64,000 bases of DNA from Planococcus circulans (GCF_020023385.1 NZ_JAIQCL010000009.1:1-64000), one strand, 5' to 3'. Shown: positions 42,522 to 52,750, numbered from the stretch's first letter. Notes: a model not told the origin generated them from the letters alone. Translations and numbers: made by a program.

Positions 42522-43421
42522 ATGGCTTTACATGTAAAACAAGTAACAAAAAAATTCGGTGATTTTACAGCGGTGGACGATCTTTCGTTGTCGATTGAAG
42601 AAGGAGGGATGCACGGATTCCTCGGGGCCAACGGAGCGGGTAAGACGACAACGTTCCGAATGATTTTGGGGCTCTTGGATCCTACACACGGAACAGTACG
42701 CTGGAAAGGGAAGCCCATTACATATGCGAGCAGTCCGGATATCGGCTATCTGCCGGAAGAACGCGGCCTGTATCCGAAGATGAAAGTTGAAGAGCAGCTG
42801 ATTTACTTGGCACAGCTGCGCAAGATGACGAAAGTGGACGCGAAGCGCGAAACGGCTGCCTGGCTGGAGCGATTTGAAGTACCGCACTATAGCCAGAAAA
42901 AAGTAGAAGAATTGTCCAAAGGCAATCAACAAAAAATCCAATTGATTGCGTCGCTTTTGCATAAACCTTCGTTATTGATATTGGATGAACCTTTTTCAGG
43001 GCTCGATCCGGTCAATGTGGAAATGCTAAAAAAAGCCATCCTGGATTTTCAGAAGCAGGGAGCAACCATCGTCTTTTCCAGCCACCGGATGGATCATGTT
43101 GAGGAATTATGTGATGAGATGAGCATATTGGATCGCGGAAAAGTAGTTGCTGGAGGCTCAATTCGGGAAGTGAAACGGTCATTCGGCAAGCTGAAAGTGC
43201 GGTTGAATATGGACGCTGACCTCAGCCGCTTAAGCGAAATTGAGGGAGTCGATCATTTCACTAAAACAAAAGAGGGCGCCTTGTTTCAGATTACAGAAGA
43301 AAATGCAGCCCAAGTTCTCCTGAAGAAAGCCATGGAGTTGGGAACCTTACGCCATTTTGCGGTAGAAGAACCTTCTCTGGAGGAAATTTTCATTGCGAAG
43401 GTGGGGAAAACCCATGCATAG
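42522..43421 (+). CDS. yhaQ: ABC transporter ATP-binding protein YhaQ
   Basis: This 299-residue ATPase has Walker A GANGAGKTTTFRM, signature LSKGNQQKI, Walker B LLILDEPFSGLDPVN and a C-terminal DUF4162-like tail. It pairs with the YhaP permease, whose start overlaps its end by 8 bases. The pair resembles NatAB-type sodium exporters. GAGAGGGG lies ahead of the ATG. Confidence 0.9.
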   Translation: MALHVKQVTKKFGDFTAVDDLSLSIEEGGMHGFLGANGAGKTTTFRMILGLLDPTHGTVRWKGKPITYASSPDIGYLPEERGLYPKMKVEEQLIYLAQLRKMTKVDAKRETAAWLERFEVPHYSQKKVEELSKGNQQKIQLIASLLHKPSLLILDEPFSGLDPVNVEMLKKAILDFQKQGATIVFSSHRMDHVEELCDEMSILDRGKVVAGGSIREVKRSFGKLKVRLNMDADLSRLSEIEGVDHFTKTKEGALFQITEENAAQVLLKKAMELGTLRHFAVEEPSLEEIFIAKVGKTHA

Positions 43422-44664
43422 TTTTTGGATTATCTTTAAACAGGCGTTTATGACCAAAGCAAGAACAAAATCCTTTATCATCACGACATTGATTGTCGTC
43501 GCCTCCTTTTTTCTTTTGGCGAATATACCGAACATCATCTCCCTTTTCGATAATGAGGAATCCGAGGAGAATGTGCTGCACGTGCTTGATGAAACTTCAG
43601 AACTCGTACCTGAGCTGCAGAACCAGCTTGATTTGATGGACAGTGGCATCGAAGCTGTCCCTACCTTTCTGACGGAAGAAGAACTGCAGCAAAGCATTGA
43701 AGAAGGCACCATCGATGATTATTTGGTTTTGACGCAGAATAGCCAGTTGGGCGCCCGCTATGTTTCGGAATCCGCCAACGAAATGGGCAGTGGCATGGAA
43801 ATTGAAAATGCAGTTCAAGCCATACATACATCTTTGACTGCTGAATCGCTTGGTTTGGACGATAATCAGGTGGGTCAATTGTTCATGCCGGTCGAATTTG
43901 AACGACAAGCTATTTCGGAATCCTCCAAATCGCAGGAAGAACTGAGTCAGGCAAGAGGGCTTGTCTACGTTCTGATCATGCTGATTTACGTAGCAGTCAT
44001 CTACTATCCGAATATGATTGCTATGGAAGTGGCAACAGAAAAATCTTCCCGTGTTATGGAGATTCTGATTTCTAGTGTGTCGCCGGTTAAGCATATGTTC
44101 GCAAAAATCGCTGGCATCGGCAGCTTGGGAATATTACAGATGATGATTTTCGGATTGGCCGGCTATTTCGCTATAAAAACGGCCGGCACTGATCTGACGG
44201 AAGGCTTCTTTAGCGTCATGGGCTTTTCAGAAGTCAAAATCAGTACTTTCCTGTTCGCCATCCTCTTTTTCCTGCTGGGCTATTTCCTGTATGCGGTGCT
44301 TGCCGCATTGCTGGGGTCATTGGTCAGCCGGACCGAAGATGTGCAGCAATTGATGCTGCCGATGATGATTTTGATCATCATCGGCTCACTTATCGCGTTT
44401 TCGGGAATTTCGATACCGGAAGCCGGTTACGTGACCGTTGCTTCCTTTATTCCTTTCTTTGCGCCTTTGGTGATGTTCCTGCGTGTCGGCATGTTGGATC
44501 TGCCATTATGGGAGCCGCTGTTGTCCATCGCGATCATGCTGGTGACTATCGGGATCCTCGGCTGGTTCGGTGCCCGTGTCTACCGCGGCGGCGTCCTGAT
44601 GTACGGCTCGTCCCAATCGCTGAAGGACATCCGTAAAGCCATCCGATTAGGGAATAATAAATAA
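43414..44664 (+). CDS. yhaP: ABC transporter permease YhaP (NatB-like)
   Basis: This 416-residue ABC-2 permease has one N-terminal span (about 18-40), an extracytoplasmic domain to about 180 and five further spans, with the conserved EVATEKSSRVMEILISSVSPVKHMFAKI. ATG 43414 has AAGGTGGGG ahead and overlaps yhaQ, so translation is coupled. Substrate: Na+ or a similar cation by homology. Confidence 0.9.
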   Translation: MHSFWIIFKQAFMTKARTKSFIITTLIVVASFFLLANIPNIISLFDNEESEENVLHVLDETSELVPELQNQLDLMDSGIEAVPTFLTEEELQQSIEEGTIDDYLVLTQNSQLGARYVSESANEMGSGMEIENAVQAIHTSLTAESLGLDDNQVGQLFMPVEFERQAISESSKSQEELSQARGLVYVLIMLIYVAVIYYPNMIAMEVATEKSSRVMEILISSVSPVKHMFAKIAGIGSLGILQMMIFGLAGYFAIKTAGTDLTEGFFSVMGFSEVKISTFLFAILFFLLGYFLYAVLAALLGSLVSRTEDVQQLMLPMMILIIIGSLIAFSGISIPEAGYVTVASFIPFFAPLVMFLRVGMLDLPLWEPLLSIAIMLVTIGILGWFGARVYRGGVLMYGSSQSLKDIRKAIRLGNNK

Positions 44665-44717
44665 TCGGGAATTAGCGGCGTTAGTTAAAAGCCATTCTTT
44701 TATAAAAGTAGACTTCT

Positions 44718-44906
44718 TATATAAGTTGAACTAAAGAATTTACTTTTTTTACTCAATAGGCGTGAAGAACCGGAGAAAGTGCTCCAGGCGGATGCTTTCC
44801 GCGGACGAAGCTAGCGCAGCGATGCAGGAGCACCGGTTTTTTAGGAGCTGGTTTGTGGAATATCTTTCACAAAATTGTTTCTGTGATAAATGGTTAGTTC
44901 AATTTA
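44718..44906. mobile_element. MITE-like element (family B, copy 1), about 189 bp
   Basis: The left end TATAAGTTGAACTAAA is shared over 22 bp with the right end of the element at 51481-51777 in inverted orientation. The right end here (TTAGTTCAATTTA, 44894-44906) is decayed. The middle has an AACCGG...CCGGTT hairpin and a GC-rich module GCTCCAGGCGGATGCTTTCC also present, in reverse, in the family A element. It lies between the yhaP stop and its terminator at 44924, and encodes nothing. Confidence 0.65.
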
Positions 44907-44923
44907 AAGAAACCATAAGATAG

Positions 44924-44958
44924 CTGTTGCAGGAAGTTTCTTGCAAACAGTTTTTTTT
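44924..44958 (+). terminator. Terminator of yhaQP
   Basis: CTGTTGCA and TGCAAACAG arms (one bulged A) followed by eight T residues. The family B element separates it from the yhaP stop. Confidence 0.75.
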
Positions 44959-45014
44959 ATGAGATTTCCATGGTAAAATAGGAACAAATATTCGGTCTAT
45001 AAAAGGGGTTAATT

Positions 45015-46229
45015 ATGGAGTCCATTCGTTTTATCCACACAGCAGATCTGCATTTGGGAAGTCCGTTTGTCGGTATGAAAGGTTTGCGGAAAGAGCAGTG
45101 GAAAAAGCTGAAAGACAGCACTTTGGATGCTTTCGATCGGCTTATTCAGCATGCCCTCAAAACAAAGCCTGATTTCATCTTGATTGTTGGAGATATCTAT
45201 GACGGTGAAGACCGCAGCATCCGTGCACAAGCCCGTTTTCAACAGGGGATGCATCAGTTGGCGGAGCAGAAGATTCCAGTAATCATCAGTTATGGCAACC
45301 ATGATCATCTCAGCGGCAATTGGACGCGTTTCAATCTCCCGGAAAATGTCCATGCATTCGATGATTCAGTGTCCCAATTTAAACTGCAAACTGCAGGAGG
45401 ACCCGTGGTCTTGACCGGATTCAGCTATGGCAAACGCCATGTCAGTGAATCGATGGTCGAGCATTATCCCCAAGCGACACCGGACAGCTACCAGATCGGT
45501 ATGTTGCATGGCAGCCTCGAGGGTGATGCTACCCATGCTGTTTACGCACCTTTCAAAAAAGAACAGCTGCTCAGCAAACACTACGATTATTGGGCACTTG
45601 GTCATATCCATAAACGCCAGGAACTTCACAGGGAGCCTTCCATCATTTACCCGGGCAACATTCAAGGACGCCACCGCAAGGAATCCGGCGTAAAAGGCTT
45701 CTACGATGTAACACTGTCGAAAAGGGATACTGCCCTGGAGTTCATCCCCACGTCAGTCGTTCAATTCGAGCAGGTGGCCATTCCGGTCAAAGAACTCCTC
45801 CATATGAATGAATTGATCGATGCCTGCCGACAGGAGCTGAGCCTATTGGGGGAAGCAGCGGGTACGGCGATTGTGGATATCGTGTTTACTGAGCTGGATC
45901 GGGAAAGTTTTCAGCTGTTGGCCGAAATTCCAGAGAGCGAATTGCTGGAAACATTACAGGAATCGATGGACGCACTGGATTATTTTATTTGGATCCAAGG
46001 GATTCAGTTTCAACAGGCAGAGAGTGAAACAGAACTGTCACCGCTCGGGGCTACACTGGTTCAGACAATCGAAGGGTGGAGTACAGAAGAATGGAAAACG
46101 GTGTTGAAGGATTTATACAGGCATCCGAAAAGCAGTCGTTTTTTAGAGCCATTGGCAGATCAATCCGTCGGGGATCTTCAACAAGCAGCCGCACAAAAAA
46201 TTCGGCGCAGTATGCTGGCAGGAGAGTGA
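45015..46229 (+). CDS. yhaO: YhaO, SbcD-like DNA repair exonuclease
   Basis: This 404-residue metallophosphoesterase has the metal motifs HTADLHLGSPF, IVGDIYDG, SYGNHDHLSG, GMLHG and WALGHIHKRQ, as in SbcD/Mre11. It should form a nuclease complex with the SbcC-like YhaN, whose gene starts 4 bases later. AAGGGG precedes the ATG. Confidence 0.92.
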   Translation: MESIRFIHTADLHLGSPFVGMKGLRKEQWKKLKDSTLDAFDRLIQHALKTKPDFILIVGDIYDGEDRSIRAQARFQQGMHQLAEQKIPVIISYGNHDHLSGNWTRFNLPENVHAFDDSVSQFKLQTAGGPVVLTGFSYGKRHVSESMVEHYPQATPDSYQIGMLHGSLEGDATHAVYAPFKKEQLLSKHYDYWALGHIHKRQELHREPSIIYPGNIQGRHRKESGVKGFYDVTLSKRDTALEFIPTSVVQFEQVAIPVKELLHMNELIDACRQELSLLGEAAGTAIVDIVFTELDRESFQLLAEIPESELLETLQESMDALDYFIWIQGIQFQQAESETELSPLGATLVQTIEGWSTEEWKTVLKDLYRHPKSSRFLEPLADQSVGDLQQAAAQKIRRSMLAGE

Positions 46230-46233
46230 CGGG

Positions 46234-49074
46234 ATGAAAATCGAGAAACTGATCATTTATGGCTTCGGCAGGCATGAGAACCGGACAATTGATCTGACCG
46301 ATCAAATGGCGTTGTTCTATGGGCCCAATGAAGCCGGAAAAACAACCATGCAGCAATTCATCATCCAGATTCTATTTGGTTTTCCTGCACGCAACGGGAC
46401 GCAATTACGCTATGAACCGAAAGACGGGGGGAAACACGGGGGGCAGCTCCATATTTCCGATCCGCAATATGGAAGACTGGTGATTGAGCGGATAAAAGGA
46501 AAATCTGCTGGAGATGTCACGATCTGGTTTGAAGATGGCAGACGAGGAGCAGAAGCGGAGCTCAAACAACTGCTGCGCAATTATGACCGTGCTTCGTTTG
46601 AAGCGGTTTTTTCATTTTCCATCCATGAATTGCAGGGCCTCGAAGGGCTCAGTGAGACAGAATTGAGCCGTACCCTGCTGGCTTCAGGAACCACAGGCAT
46701 CGATGCGGTGACGCGCCTGGAAGGCCAGTTGGAAAAAGAAATGGCGCAGCTGTTCAAGAAGGGTGGACGTACCCCGGCGATGAATAGACTGGCTGATGAG
46801 CTCCGCAGTATTGAAGGTGAGCTGAAGGAGTACCGGGAACGGACAGAGCTTTATGGCCCTTCTATCGAGCGTCTGCGGGAAATCGAACGTCGGCTGTTAA
46901 CTAGTGAAAGCGAAGAAGCGCAAATAGACCAGGAACTGAAAAAACTTGGGAAATGGCAGCAGGCATCTCCATTGCTTGCTGATAAAAAGAGGTTAACAGA
47001 ACAGATTCAAGCTTTGGAGCTTGTACAGTTTCCAGCGGATGGCAAAAGACAGATGGATCGCCTGATGGACAAGCTATCGGAAACAAAAGCCGATGTGGAT
47101 CACGCGGTGAACCAGCAGAACAGTTTGCCTGCTGTCGAAGCAGGAGAACCTGTCTCTATCCTGGAAAACCTGTTGAACCGTGAATCGGATTGGCATCAAC
47201 TGCGGCTACAGCTGGAACAACAGCGCCAGGAGCATACGGAACTGTCAGAAGACTGCGAGATCACCTTGTCACTGCTTGGCCTGTCGAAACAGCAAGCATT
47301 GGCTGTGGAGGTCTCTTTGAGCAATGAAGAACAAATGCTTGGCAAGCTGAAGGATGTGGACGTGGAAGAAGAGGACCAGCGTTTCCGGTTGCGCAATCTG
47401 CAGGAAGAGAAAAACAAATTGGCTCAAACAGAGCATGAGCTGACATCTTTTTTGGCGGGGGAGCCTCCTGGAAAAGAACGGCTCGCTGCCGAACAATGGC
47501 CAGCCATCTCAGCAGAATTGGCAGAAGCCAAAGCCGCATCAAAATTTCAACAGGCCAGCAGCGGAAATGGACCCCTAATCAACTATATGATGATTGTATT
47601 GGGGTTAATTCTAGCGGCATATGGATTTATCCAAACTTCAGCGGTATTGATGGTATTGGGTGCAGCGGCAATCGGAGTGGGTATCTGGCTGTTTCTCAAA
47701 ACGCAGAAGCCGGGCGAGCTATCGGCAGAATACGAGGCGGTACTCAACGAGTACGCCGGCAAAGAAAGCGAATATGAAGCTGTTGCGAAAAAAGTTGCGG
47801 AATTTGATCGTCACCTGGATCATTTGATGGCTCAACGGGATGCCATTAAAAAGAAAATTGTCAGCTATTCAACAGCAGAACCTGATTATTCAGCAAAAGT
47901 TGCTTATCGCCACTATCTGTCGCAGATCGGCCTACAGCCGGAAGTAAGCCGTACGATGATCCTGGAATTGTTCGGAAAAATCCGCAAGGTGCATCATGTG
48001 CATTCTCGGCTGAAGCGGATCGAAGATGAAATCCGTGTACTGGAAGAGCGGCAGAAGGAATGGCTGGAGAAAGCAGAAGCGGCATGCGGTAAAGAGCTGG
48101 CAGCAGGTGAACTGATGCCGGCTTTGCGTTCAGAGTTGGCACATCGAAAGCAGCAGCAGGCAGAATGGCTAAAAATAAAAGAAAAGCAAGCGGGGGTGGA
48201 GCAGGAAATCAGTCGCTTGACTGTTTACCGGGAGCAGCTTGAAAAAGAACAGCAGAATTTGCTGGAATATGCCCAAGCAGAAAATGTTCCCGCTTTCTAT
48301 CATGCTGCAGATGCGTGGGAGCGGAAACAGCAGTTGGAAAGAGAGCTTGCGCTTATCGATGGCCAATTGCAGTCCATCGGAGACAATGAATTGCCGGATG
48401 GCTGGCAGCTTGCTGATGTTGAATTGGCTATGGAGAGATGTCAGATCCAGTTGGCCAAACTGAAAGCAGAGCGACATGAGTTGCTGGCTGAACAGGCGGA
48501 TAAACAGCAATTGACGCGTTTGTTGTTGTCGGATACCTCCTACGAAGAAAAACAGCAGGAATTTGAGGGGAAAAAAGCGGAGTTCACTGAGTTGGCGCAG
48601 CAATGGTCCATCAATAAAGCAGTTGTGGAAGCGATCAACCAAACGATGGAAGAGTTGAAGGAAAAGAAACTGCCGGCCGTGCTGAACAATGCACAGCTTT
48701 ACTTCGATAGGTTGACCAATGGTGCCTATAAAGGATTGGCGATGAACATGGATGGGTATTTCGAAGCGGAACGTCAGGACGGTACGTATTTCCGTATTGC
48801 TGAGCTCAGCCAGGCGACCAAAGAGCAGGCTTATCTGGCATTGAGGCTGTCTTTAGCCATATCGATGAAGAACAGCCATCCATTTCCGATTATTATGGAC
48901 GATGCTTTTGTCCATTTTGATCGCAGTCGTCTGCAGCAAATGATAAACTTAGTGACAGAGCTGCAAAAAGAGCATCAGTTCATTTATTTCACTTGCCACG
49001 AAGGCATGCAACAGGCTTGGCCTAACGCGCAGATCATCAAAGTGGCCAATACCGAAAGGAGCGTTCATTCATGA
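46234..49074 (+). CDS. yhaN: YhaN, SbcC-like ATPase with central membrane hairpin
   Basis: This 946-residue ABC-type ATPase has Walker [14 protein letters not shown] near 30, a long coiled coil in two halves (about 170-440 and 500-830) and Walker [16 protein letters not shown] near 890. In place of a zinc hook (no CxxC at the apex) there are two hydrophobic segments around residues 447-490 ([17 protein letters not shown] and [17 protein letters not shown]). This suggests that the coil is tethered to the membrane. It overlaps yhaM by 4 bases. A role in DNA processing or repair with YhaO is likely. Confidence 0.9.
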   Translation: MKIEKLIIYGFGRHENRTIDLTDQMALFYGPNEAGKTTMQQFIIQILFGFPARNGTQLRYEPKDGGKHGGQLHISDPQYGRLVIERIKGKSAGDVTIWFEDGRRGAEAELKQLLRNYDRASFEAVFSFSIHELQGLEGLSETELSRTLLASGTTGIDAVTRLEGQLEKEMAQLFKKGGRTPAMNRLADELRSIEGELKEYRERTELYGPSIERLREIERRLLTSESEEAQIDQELKKLGKWQQASPLLADKKRLTEQIQALELVQFPADGKRQMDRLMDKLSETKADVDHAVNQQNSLPAVEAGEPVSILENLLNRESDWHQLRLQLEQQRQEHTELSEDCEITLSLLGLSKQQALAVEVSLSNEEQMLGKLKDVDVEEEDQRFRLRNLQEEKNKLAQTEHELTSFLAGEPPGKERLAAEQWPAISAELAEAKAASKFQQASSGNGPLINYMMIVLGLILAAYGFIQTSAVLMVLGAAAIGVGIWLFLKTQKPGELSAEYEAVLNEYAGKESEYEAVAKKVAEFDRHLDHLMAQRDAIKKKIVSYSTAEPDYSAKVAYRHYLSQIGLQPEVSRTMILELFGKIRKVHHVHSRLKRIEDEIRVLEERQKEWLEKAEAACGKELAAGELMPALRSELAHRKQQQAEWLKIKEKQAGVEQEISRLTVYREQLEKEQQNLLEYAQAENVPAFYHAADAWERKQQLERELALIDGQLQSIGDNELPDGWQLADVELAMERCQIQLAKLKAERHELLAEQADKQQLTRLLLSDTSYEEKQQEFEGKKAEFTELAQQWSINKAVVEAINQTMEELKEKKLPAVLNNAQLYFDRLTNGAYKGLAMNMDGYFEAERQDGTYFRIAELSQATKEQAYLALRLSLAISMKNSHPFPIIMDDAFVHFDRSRLQQMINLVTELQKEHQFIYFTCHEGMQQAWPNAQIIKVANTERSVHS

Positions 49075-50009
49075 CTAAAGGCATTACACAGCGTGCAGTT
49101 GGCGAGACCGTCGACGAATTCCTGCTGATCAAGCAGTCTGTCAAGGGAGTCACAACTACGGGGAACCCATTTATTTCGTTGGTGTTGCAAGACAAAAGCG
49201 GCGATATTGAAGCAAAGTTATGGGATACAAAAGATGAACAGGAAAAAATATTCGCAGCAGAAACGATTGTCCGTGTAGGTGGAGAAATCCATAATTACAG
49301 AGGAAAGAATCAACTGCGCATTAAAAGCATCCGCCCGGCAAAGCCTGAGGAAAACCAATCGATTGCAGATTTGATGCCGTCATCGGAAAAATCAACAGAA
49401 GAATTGCTGGAAGAAGTGATGAAGTATCTATTTGAAATGGAAAACCCGCAAATTCAGCGGATTACCCGTTTTATGCTGAAAAAATATCAGCAGCAATTTT
49501 TGACATATCCAGCAGCGACGCGCAATCATCATGATTACGTTTCCGGATTGGCGGATCATGTCGTTTCAATGCTGAAACTGGGCAAGTCATTGGTCGATAT
49601 CTATCCAGGCTTGAATAAGGATCTGTTGTACGCGGGAATTATTCTGCATGACATCGGCAAAGTAATTGAGCTTTCGGGTCCGATTGCCACAACCTATACA
49701 GTGGAAGGCAATTTAATCGGCCATATTTCCATCATGGTGACGGAAGTGGCGAAAGCCGCAGAAGAGCTGGAGATTGAAGGGGAAGAAGTCATGCTCTTGC
49801 AGCATATCATTCTCTCTCACCACGGTAAGGAAGAATGGGGCAGCCCGAAAAAGCCGATGCTCAAAGAAGCGGAAATCCTGCATTATATAGACAATATCGA
49901 TGCCAAGATGATGATGATGGATCGGGTTCTTGGAAAAACCAAGGAAGGCGAATTTTCCGAACGTGTCTTTGCATTGGATAATCGTTCATTCTATAAACCG
50001 AAAATCTAA
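49071..50009 (+). CDS. yhaM: 3'-5' exoribonuclease YhaM
   Basis: This 312-residue enzyme has an OB-fold nucleic-acid-binding domain ([18 protein letters not shown]) and an HD domain with metal residues in [13 protein letters not shown] and [10 protein letters not shown]. It degrades RNA and DNA from the 3' end in an Mn-dependent way, as in B. subtilis. The ATGA overlap with yhaN shows co-transcription in a yhaONM operon. Confidence 0.95.
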   Translation: MTKGITQRAVGETVDEFLLIKQSVKGVTTTGNPFISLVLQDKSGDIEAKLWDTKDEQEKIFAAETIVRVGGEIHNYRGKNQLRIKSIRPAKPEENQSIADLMPSSEKSTEELLEEVMKYLFEMENPQIQRITRFMLKKYQQQFLTYPAATRNHHDYVSGLADHVVSMLKLGKSLVDIYPGLNKDLLYAGIILHDIGKVIELSGPIATTYTVEGNLIGHISIMVTEVAKAAEELEIEGEEVMLLQHIILSHHGKEEWGSPKKPMLKEAEILHYIDNIDAKMMMMDRVLGKTKEGEFSERVFALDNRSFYKPKI

Positions 50010-50013
50010 AGAA

Positions 50014-50046
50014 AAACTCCCGTTTCCTATACTGGAAACGGGAGTT
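50014..50046 (+). repeat. Left direct repeat: terminator hairpin of yhaM
   Basis: A 33-bp sequence with arms AACTCCCGTTTCC and GGAAACGGGAGTT lies 4 bases after the yhaM stop. A copy with one change (T50033 versus A) stands at 50510-50542 on the other side of the repeat element. Confidence 0.85.
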
Positions 50047-50509
50047 CAGACTGTAGACAAACTCTGACCAAAATGTATAGCGGTGCATAATCCCCAACCG
50101 GTCCGGCCACTTCGCTTTCCGTGGGCTCAGCTTCAGCCTGTATTGAACACCATGCTCCTGCATCGCTGCGCTAGCTTCGTCGCAAAGGCTTGACCTCACA
50201 AGTTTCGGCCAATGCCTTTCCTGCGGGGTCTTCAGCTTTCGTCGCTGCGCTGCTCCCACAGGAGTCTTCGTGGCCAGCCCGGTTGGGGGCATGTTGCTTC
50301 AATCAAAGAGAGAAGCTTGCTAGTCTGCTCTAGAAAAAATAGTCCTAACAAATCTAGAAAACCCTTCACTCAAGGATCCAGAGCACAAGGCGGCGACTCC
50401 TGCGCGAGCCCGTGGAAAGCGTCCGCCTGAAGCGCAGGATCCGGTATAAACAGGATGAAATGTAGATTCATTCTTTAAATGACATCAATATTCTTTTCTC
50501 TACAAGCTC
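50047..50509. mobile_element. Non-coding insertion-like element (family A, copy 2), 463 bp
   Basis: It is clearly related to the element at 29216-29665: ends CTGTAGACAAA and CTCTACAAGCTC, the same CCAAAATGTATAGCGG and CACTTCGCTTTCCGTGG blocks, and the same AGGATC/GGATCC and AAACAGGATGAAATGT blocks on the right. Differences are an extra block of about 70 bases near 50140-50215 and a missing block of about 60 bases near 50405. It encodes no protein and sits between the convergent genes yhaM and prsA, each of which keeps one copy of the terminator. Confidence 0.7.
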
Positions 50510-50542
50510 AAACTCCCGTTTCCTATACAGGAAACGGGAGTT
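50510..50542. repeat. Right direct repeat: terminator hairpin of prsA
   Basis: Same hairpin as 50014-50046 with one substitution. It serves the minus-strand prsA, which ends at 50559. Confidence 0.85.
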
Positions 50543-50558
50543 TTTAGATCTTCAGTTA

Positions 50559-51455
50559 TTATTCTGCAGGAGCGGCTTCAGGAGCAGGTTGTGGATTTAA
50601 GATATCATCCAGTGCACCTTCAAGATCTTCGTCTTGGATCTCGACATTTGCTTCTTTCATCAATTCAGCAACTTTCGGAAGCAGGGTTGCTTGGTCTGCT
50701 TTTGAAAGTGCGATTTCAGAACGGATCTCTTCTTTTTGATCTTCCAATGCCGGCTGGTCTTCCACCTGGCGTTTCTCAAGAACCTGGATGATATGGAATC
50801 CGAATTCAGAGGCTACCGGCTCACTGATTTCATCAACTTCAAGGCCATAAGCGACTTCTTCGAATTCAGGAACCATAGCTCCTGGGCCGAACCAGTCGAG
50901 GTTACCCCCGTTAGCACCAGAAGCTGTATCAGTTGAGTTTTCTTCTGCTAAAGCAGCGAAATCGCCGCCTTCATCCAATTCCTTTTTAAGGGAGTTGGCA
51001 GTTTCTTCATCAGCCACTAGAATATGGCGTGCGTTCAACTCAGTGCCTTGGCGGTCATATTGCGCTTGGATTTCTTCGTCGGTCACTTCAACATCTTCAG
51101 TCAATGCTTTTTCCTGCAATATGTTCAAACGGATGACTTTTTTGTAGCTTTCTTCTGTTTGGTTGTTTTGAGCAAGAAACTGATCGAAGCTTTCGCCAAG
51201 TTCTTCTTTATTGCTTTCGTATTCAGCATTCACTTCTTCGTCGGTCACTTCGTAGTTTTCAGCAAGCACTTTTTCAATCATAAGAATCTGTACTGCCTGT
51301 TCACCGATTGAGGTTTTCATTTCCTGGTAAAGCTCATCTTTGGTGACATCTCCAGCATCAGAAGTTACGATGACTTCGCTTTCACCGTTGTCGCTGCAAG
51401 CAGCTAAAGCCAGTACAGATGCTGCCAGGGTAATGGTTAAAAAGGATTTTTTCAT
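50559..51455 (-). CDS. prsA: Foldase lipoprotein PrsA
   Basis: This 298-residue lipoprotein has a signal with lipobox LAAC (Cys20), a SurA-like N-terminal domain and a parvulin PPIase domain ([51 protein letters not shown]). It folds secreted proteins outside the membrane and is usually essential in B. subtilis. TTGGGAG lies ahead of ATG 51455. A family B element ends only 26 bases upstream of the start, so the leader or promoter is altered. Confidence 0.95.
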   Translation of the reverse strand: MKKSFLTITLAASVLALAACSDNGESEVIVTSDAGDVTKDELYQEMKTSIGEQAVQILMIEKVLAENYEVTDEEVNAEYESNKEELGESFDQFLAQNNQTEESYKKVIRLNILQEKALTEDVEVTDEEIQAQYDRQGTELNARHILVADEETANSLKKELDEGGDFAALAEENSTDTASGANGGNLDWFGPGAMVPEFEEVAYGLEVDEISEPVASEFGFHIIQVLEKRQVEDQPALEDQKEEIRSEIALSKADQATLLPKVAELMKEANVEIQDEDLEGALDDILNPQPAPEAAPAE

Positions 51456-51480
51456 TGAATTTCGCTCCCAACTTTCTATC

Positions 51481-51777
51481 TGTATAAGTTGAACTAAAAT
51501 AACTACAGTAGCCGATATTCCGCAAAACAGCTCCGCTTTCCTGGGGGCTCGCGCTGAACTAACTCGGGCTCTTCGCCCGAGTGGATTTCAACACTTCGCT
51601 TGGTCCCCATGGAGTCTTCGCTGTTTTGCTCCATATCTCTAGAGCTTTCTCTAGCGTCGACGCGGCTCAGGACTCGGCGAAGCAATAAGACGAGTGGTCT
51701 TCTTGGCTTATTGCGGGAGCCTTGTCCAAAGCGCCGAAGTGGCTTATTTATGATGATTCTTTAGTTCAACTTATATA
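51481..51777. mobile_element. MITE-like element (family B, copy 2), 297 bp, in the prsA leader
   Basis: Terminal inverted repeats built on TATAAGTTGAACTAAA (51483-51498, and its reverse complement ending at 51775). The right end matches the left end of 44718-44906 over 22 bp. The interior contains GGGGGCTCGCGCTGAACTAAC and CGCCCGAGTGGATTTC, blocks also found in reverse in the family A copy at 29540-29590. No coding frame is credible. Confidence 0.7.
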
Positions 51778-51789
51778 GTTGCAGTAATT

Positions 51790-51819
51790 ACTATACTATA
51801 AACGATTCGCAGTATGCAA
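51790..51819 (-). promoter_or_regulatory. Possible original prsA promoter, now upstream of the element
   Basis: On the minus strand TTGCAT (51819-51814), an 18-base spacer and TATAGT (51795-51790). If used, the prsA transcript would run through the whole family B element, giving a structured leader of about 330 bases. Confidence 0.4.
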
Positions 51820-51823
51820 AGTT

Positions 51824-51855
51824 CCTAAAAAAAGACACTTGCCAGGAGGCAAGTG
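51824..51855 (-). terminator. Terminator of the small membrane protein gene
   Basis: CACTTGCC and GGCAAGTG arms with a T7 run on the minus strand, just past the stop at 51858. Confidence 0.8.
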
Positions 51856-51857
51856 AT

Positions 51858-52043
51858 TTAAGGTGTAAATTCTACGCCTACATACAACGATACCAGTAGT
51901 ATTGTGATCAATATGTTAATGGTACGGAATATTTTTTGGTGATTTTCTTCCGGGATTTCCCGAGAAGTGACTAATGCCAATGTCATCCGGTTGATCTGGA
52001 AAAGATAAAACACGGAGAACATAACAATGAATGCGATAATCAT
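51858..52043 (-). CDS. Small two-span membrane protein
   Basis: This 61-residue protein has two hydrophobic segments (about 1-15 and 40-57) joined by INRMTLALVTSREIPEENHQKIF. GGGGAGG precedes the ATG. It lies where B. subtilis has small yha genes between prsA and hpr, but I cannot match it to a particular one. Confidence 0.65.
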   Translation of the reverse strand: MIIAFIVMFSVFYLFQINRMTLALVTSREIPEENHQKIFRTINILITILLVSLYVGVEFTP

Positions 52044-52104
52044 GGATTTCCTCCCCTCTGACTTTACTTCCTAGTATAACAAAGACGGGAAGAAAAAGCA
52101 GGAA

Positions 52105-52650
52105 TCAGCTGACTACTGGAGGTACTAAAATCTCAAAACCAGTCTCTGTTTCTTCTATTAATGCATACTTTGGAGAACGCGCTAAATTGCGAAGATAGAT
52201 GATATCCGTCAAACATAGCGCACAGTGATAGGCCAAAAGCATAGCGAAATAATGGCTGAAGGCAGGCATCAGTATACTTAAGGTGACAATGGCTGTGTTT
52301 AAGAAAAGAAAAGGTGTGGCCAATGACAAAAGAAAACGCAATTTTGGAACCGGTTCATTGATATGAAGTAAAATAGCCGGACAAACTTTCAATTGTTTTC
52401 GAATGATAAGCTTCAAGGACTTGTGGCATCCGATCATCGGCAAAAAATGCAGAATTTTGTGGATCGGATAGATGGCCAGCAAAGCCAGGATGAAAAGCAG
52501 GAAATACTGATCGGATAGAGGTGTGGCATAAGCAATCGCAAGCCCAATGTAGGAGGCCATAAAAACAGCGATTCCGAAAAGCGCTGATATCATGAAAAGC
52601 CGGTCAAATCCATATTGTTTTTTTACATTAATTGTTTTCCAGCAGTGCAT
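52105..52650 (-). CDS. DUF3267-like membrane protein (putative zincin relative)
   Basis: This 181-residue protein has four to five membrane spans. The segment IYPIHKILHFLPMIG carries two histidines at the place where DUF3267 proteins have an HExxH-like motif, and a later CLTDIIYLRNLARSPKYALIEE matches the family end. The Glu of the zinc motif is replaced by Lys, so peptidase activity is doubtful. No strong ribosome binding site was seen ahead of ATG 52650. It lies between the small membrane protein gene and hpr. Confidence 0.6.
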   Translation of the reverse strand: MHCWKTINVKKQYGFDRLFMISALFGIAVFMASYIGLAIAYATPLSDQYFLLFILALLAIYPIHKILHFLPMIGCHKSLKLIIRKQLKVCPAILLHINEPVPKLRFLLSLATPFLFLNTAIVTLSILMPAFSHYFAMLLAYHCALCLTDIIYLRNLARSPKYALIEETETGFEILVPPVVS

Positions 52651-52750
52651 GTGTGCATCCCCTATTTATAAATTCATTTTTGATTCGATACATACATTAC
52701 AATGATTTATAAGGAAATGCAACCATAAATTAAATTTGGGGAATTACTGA

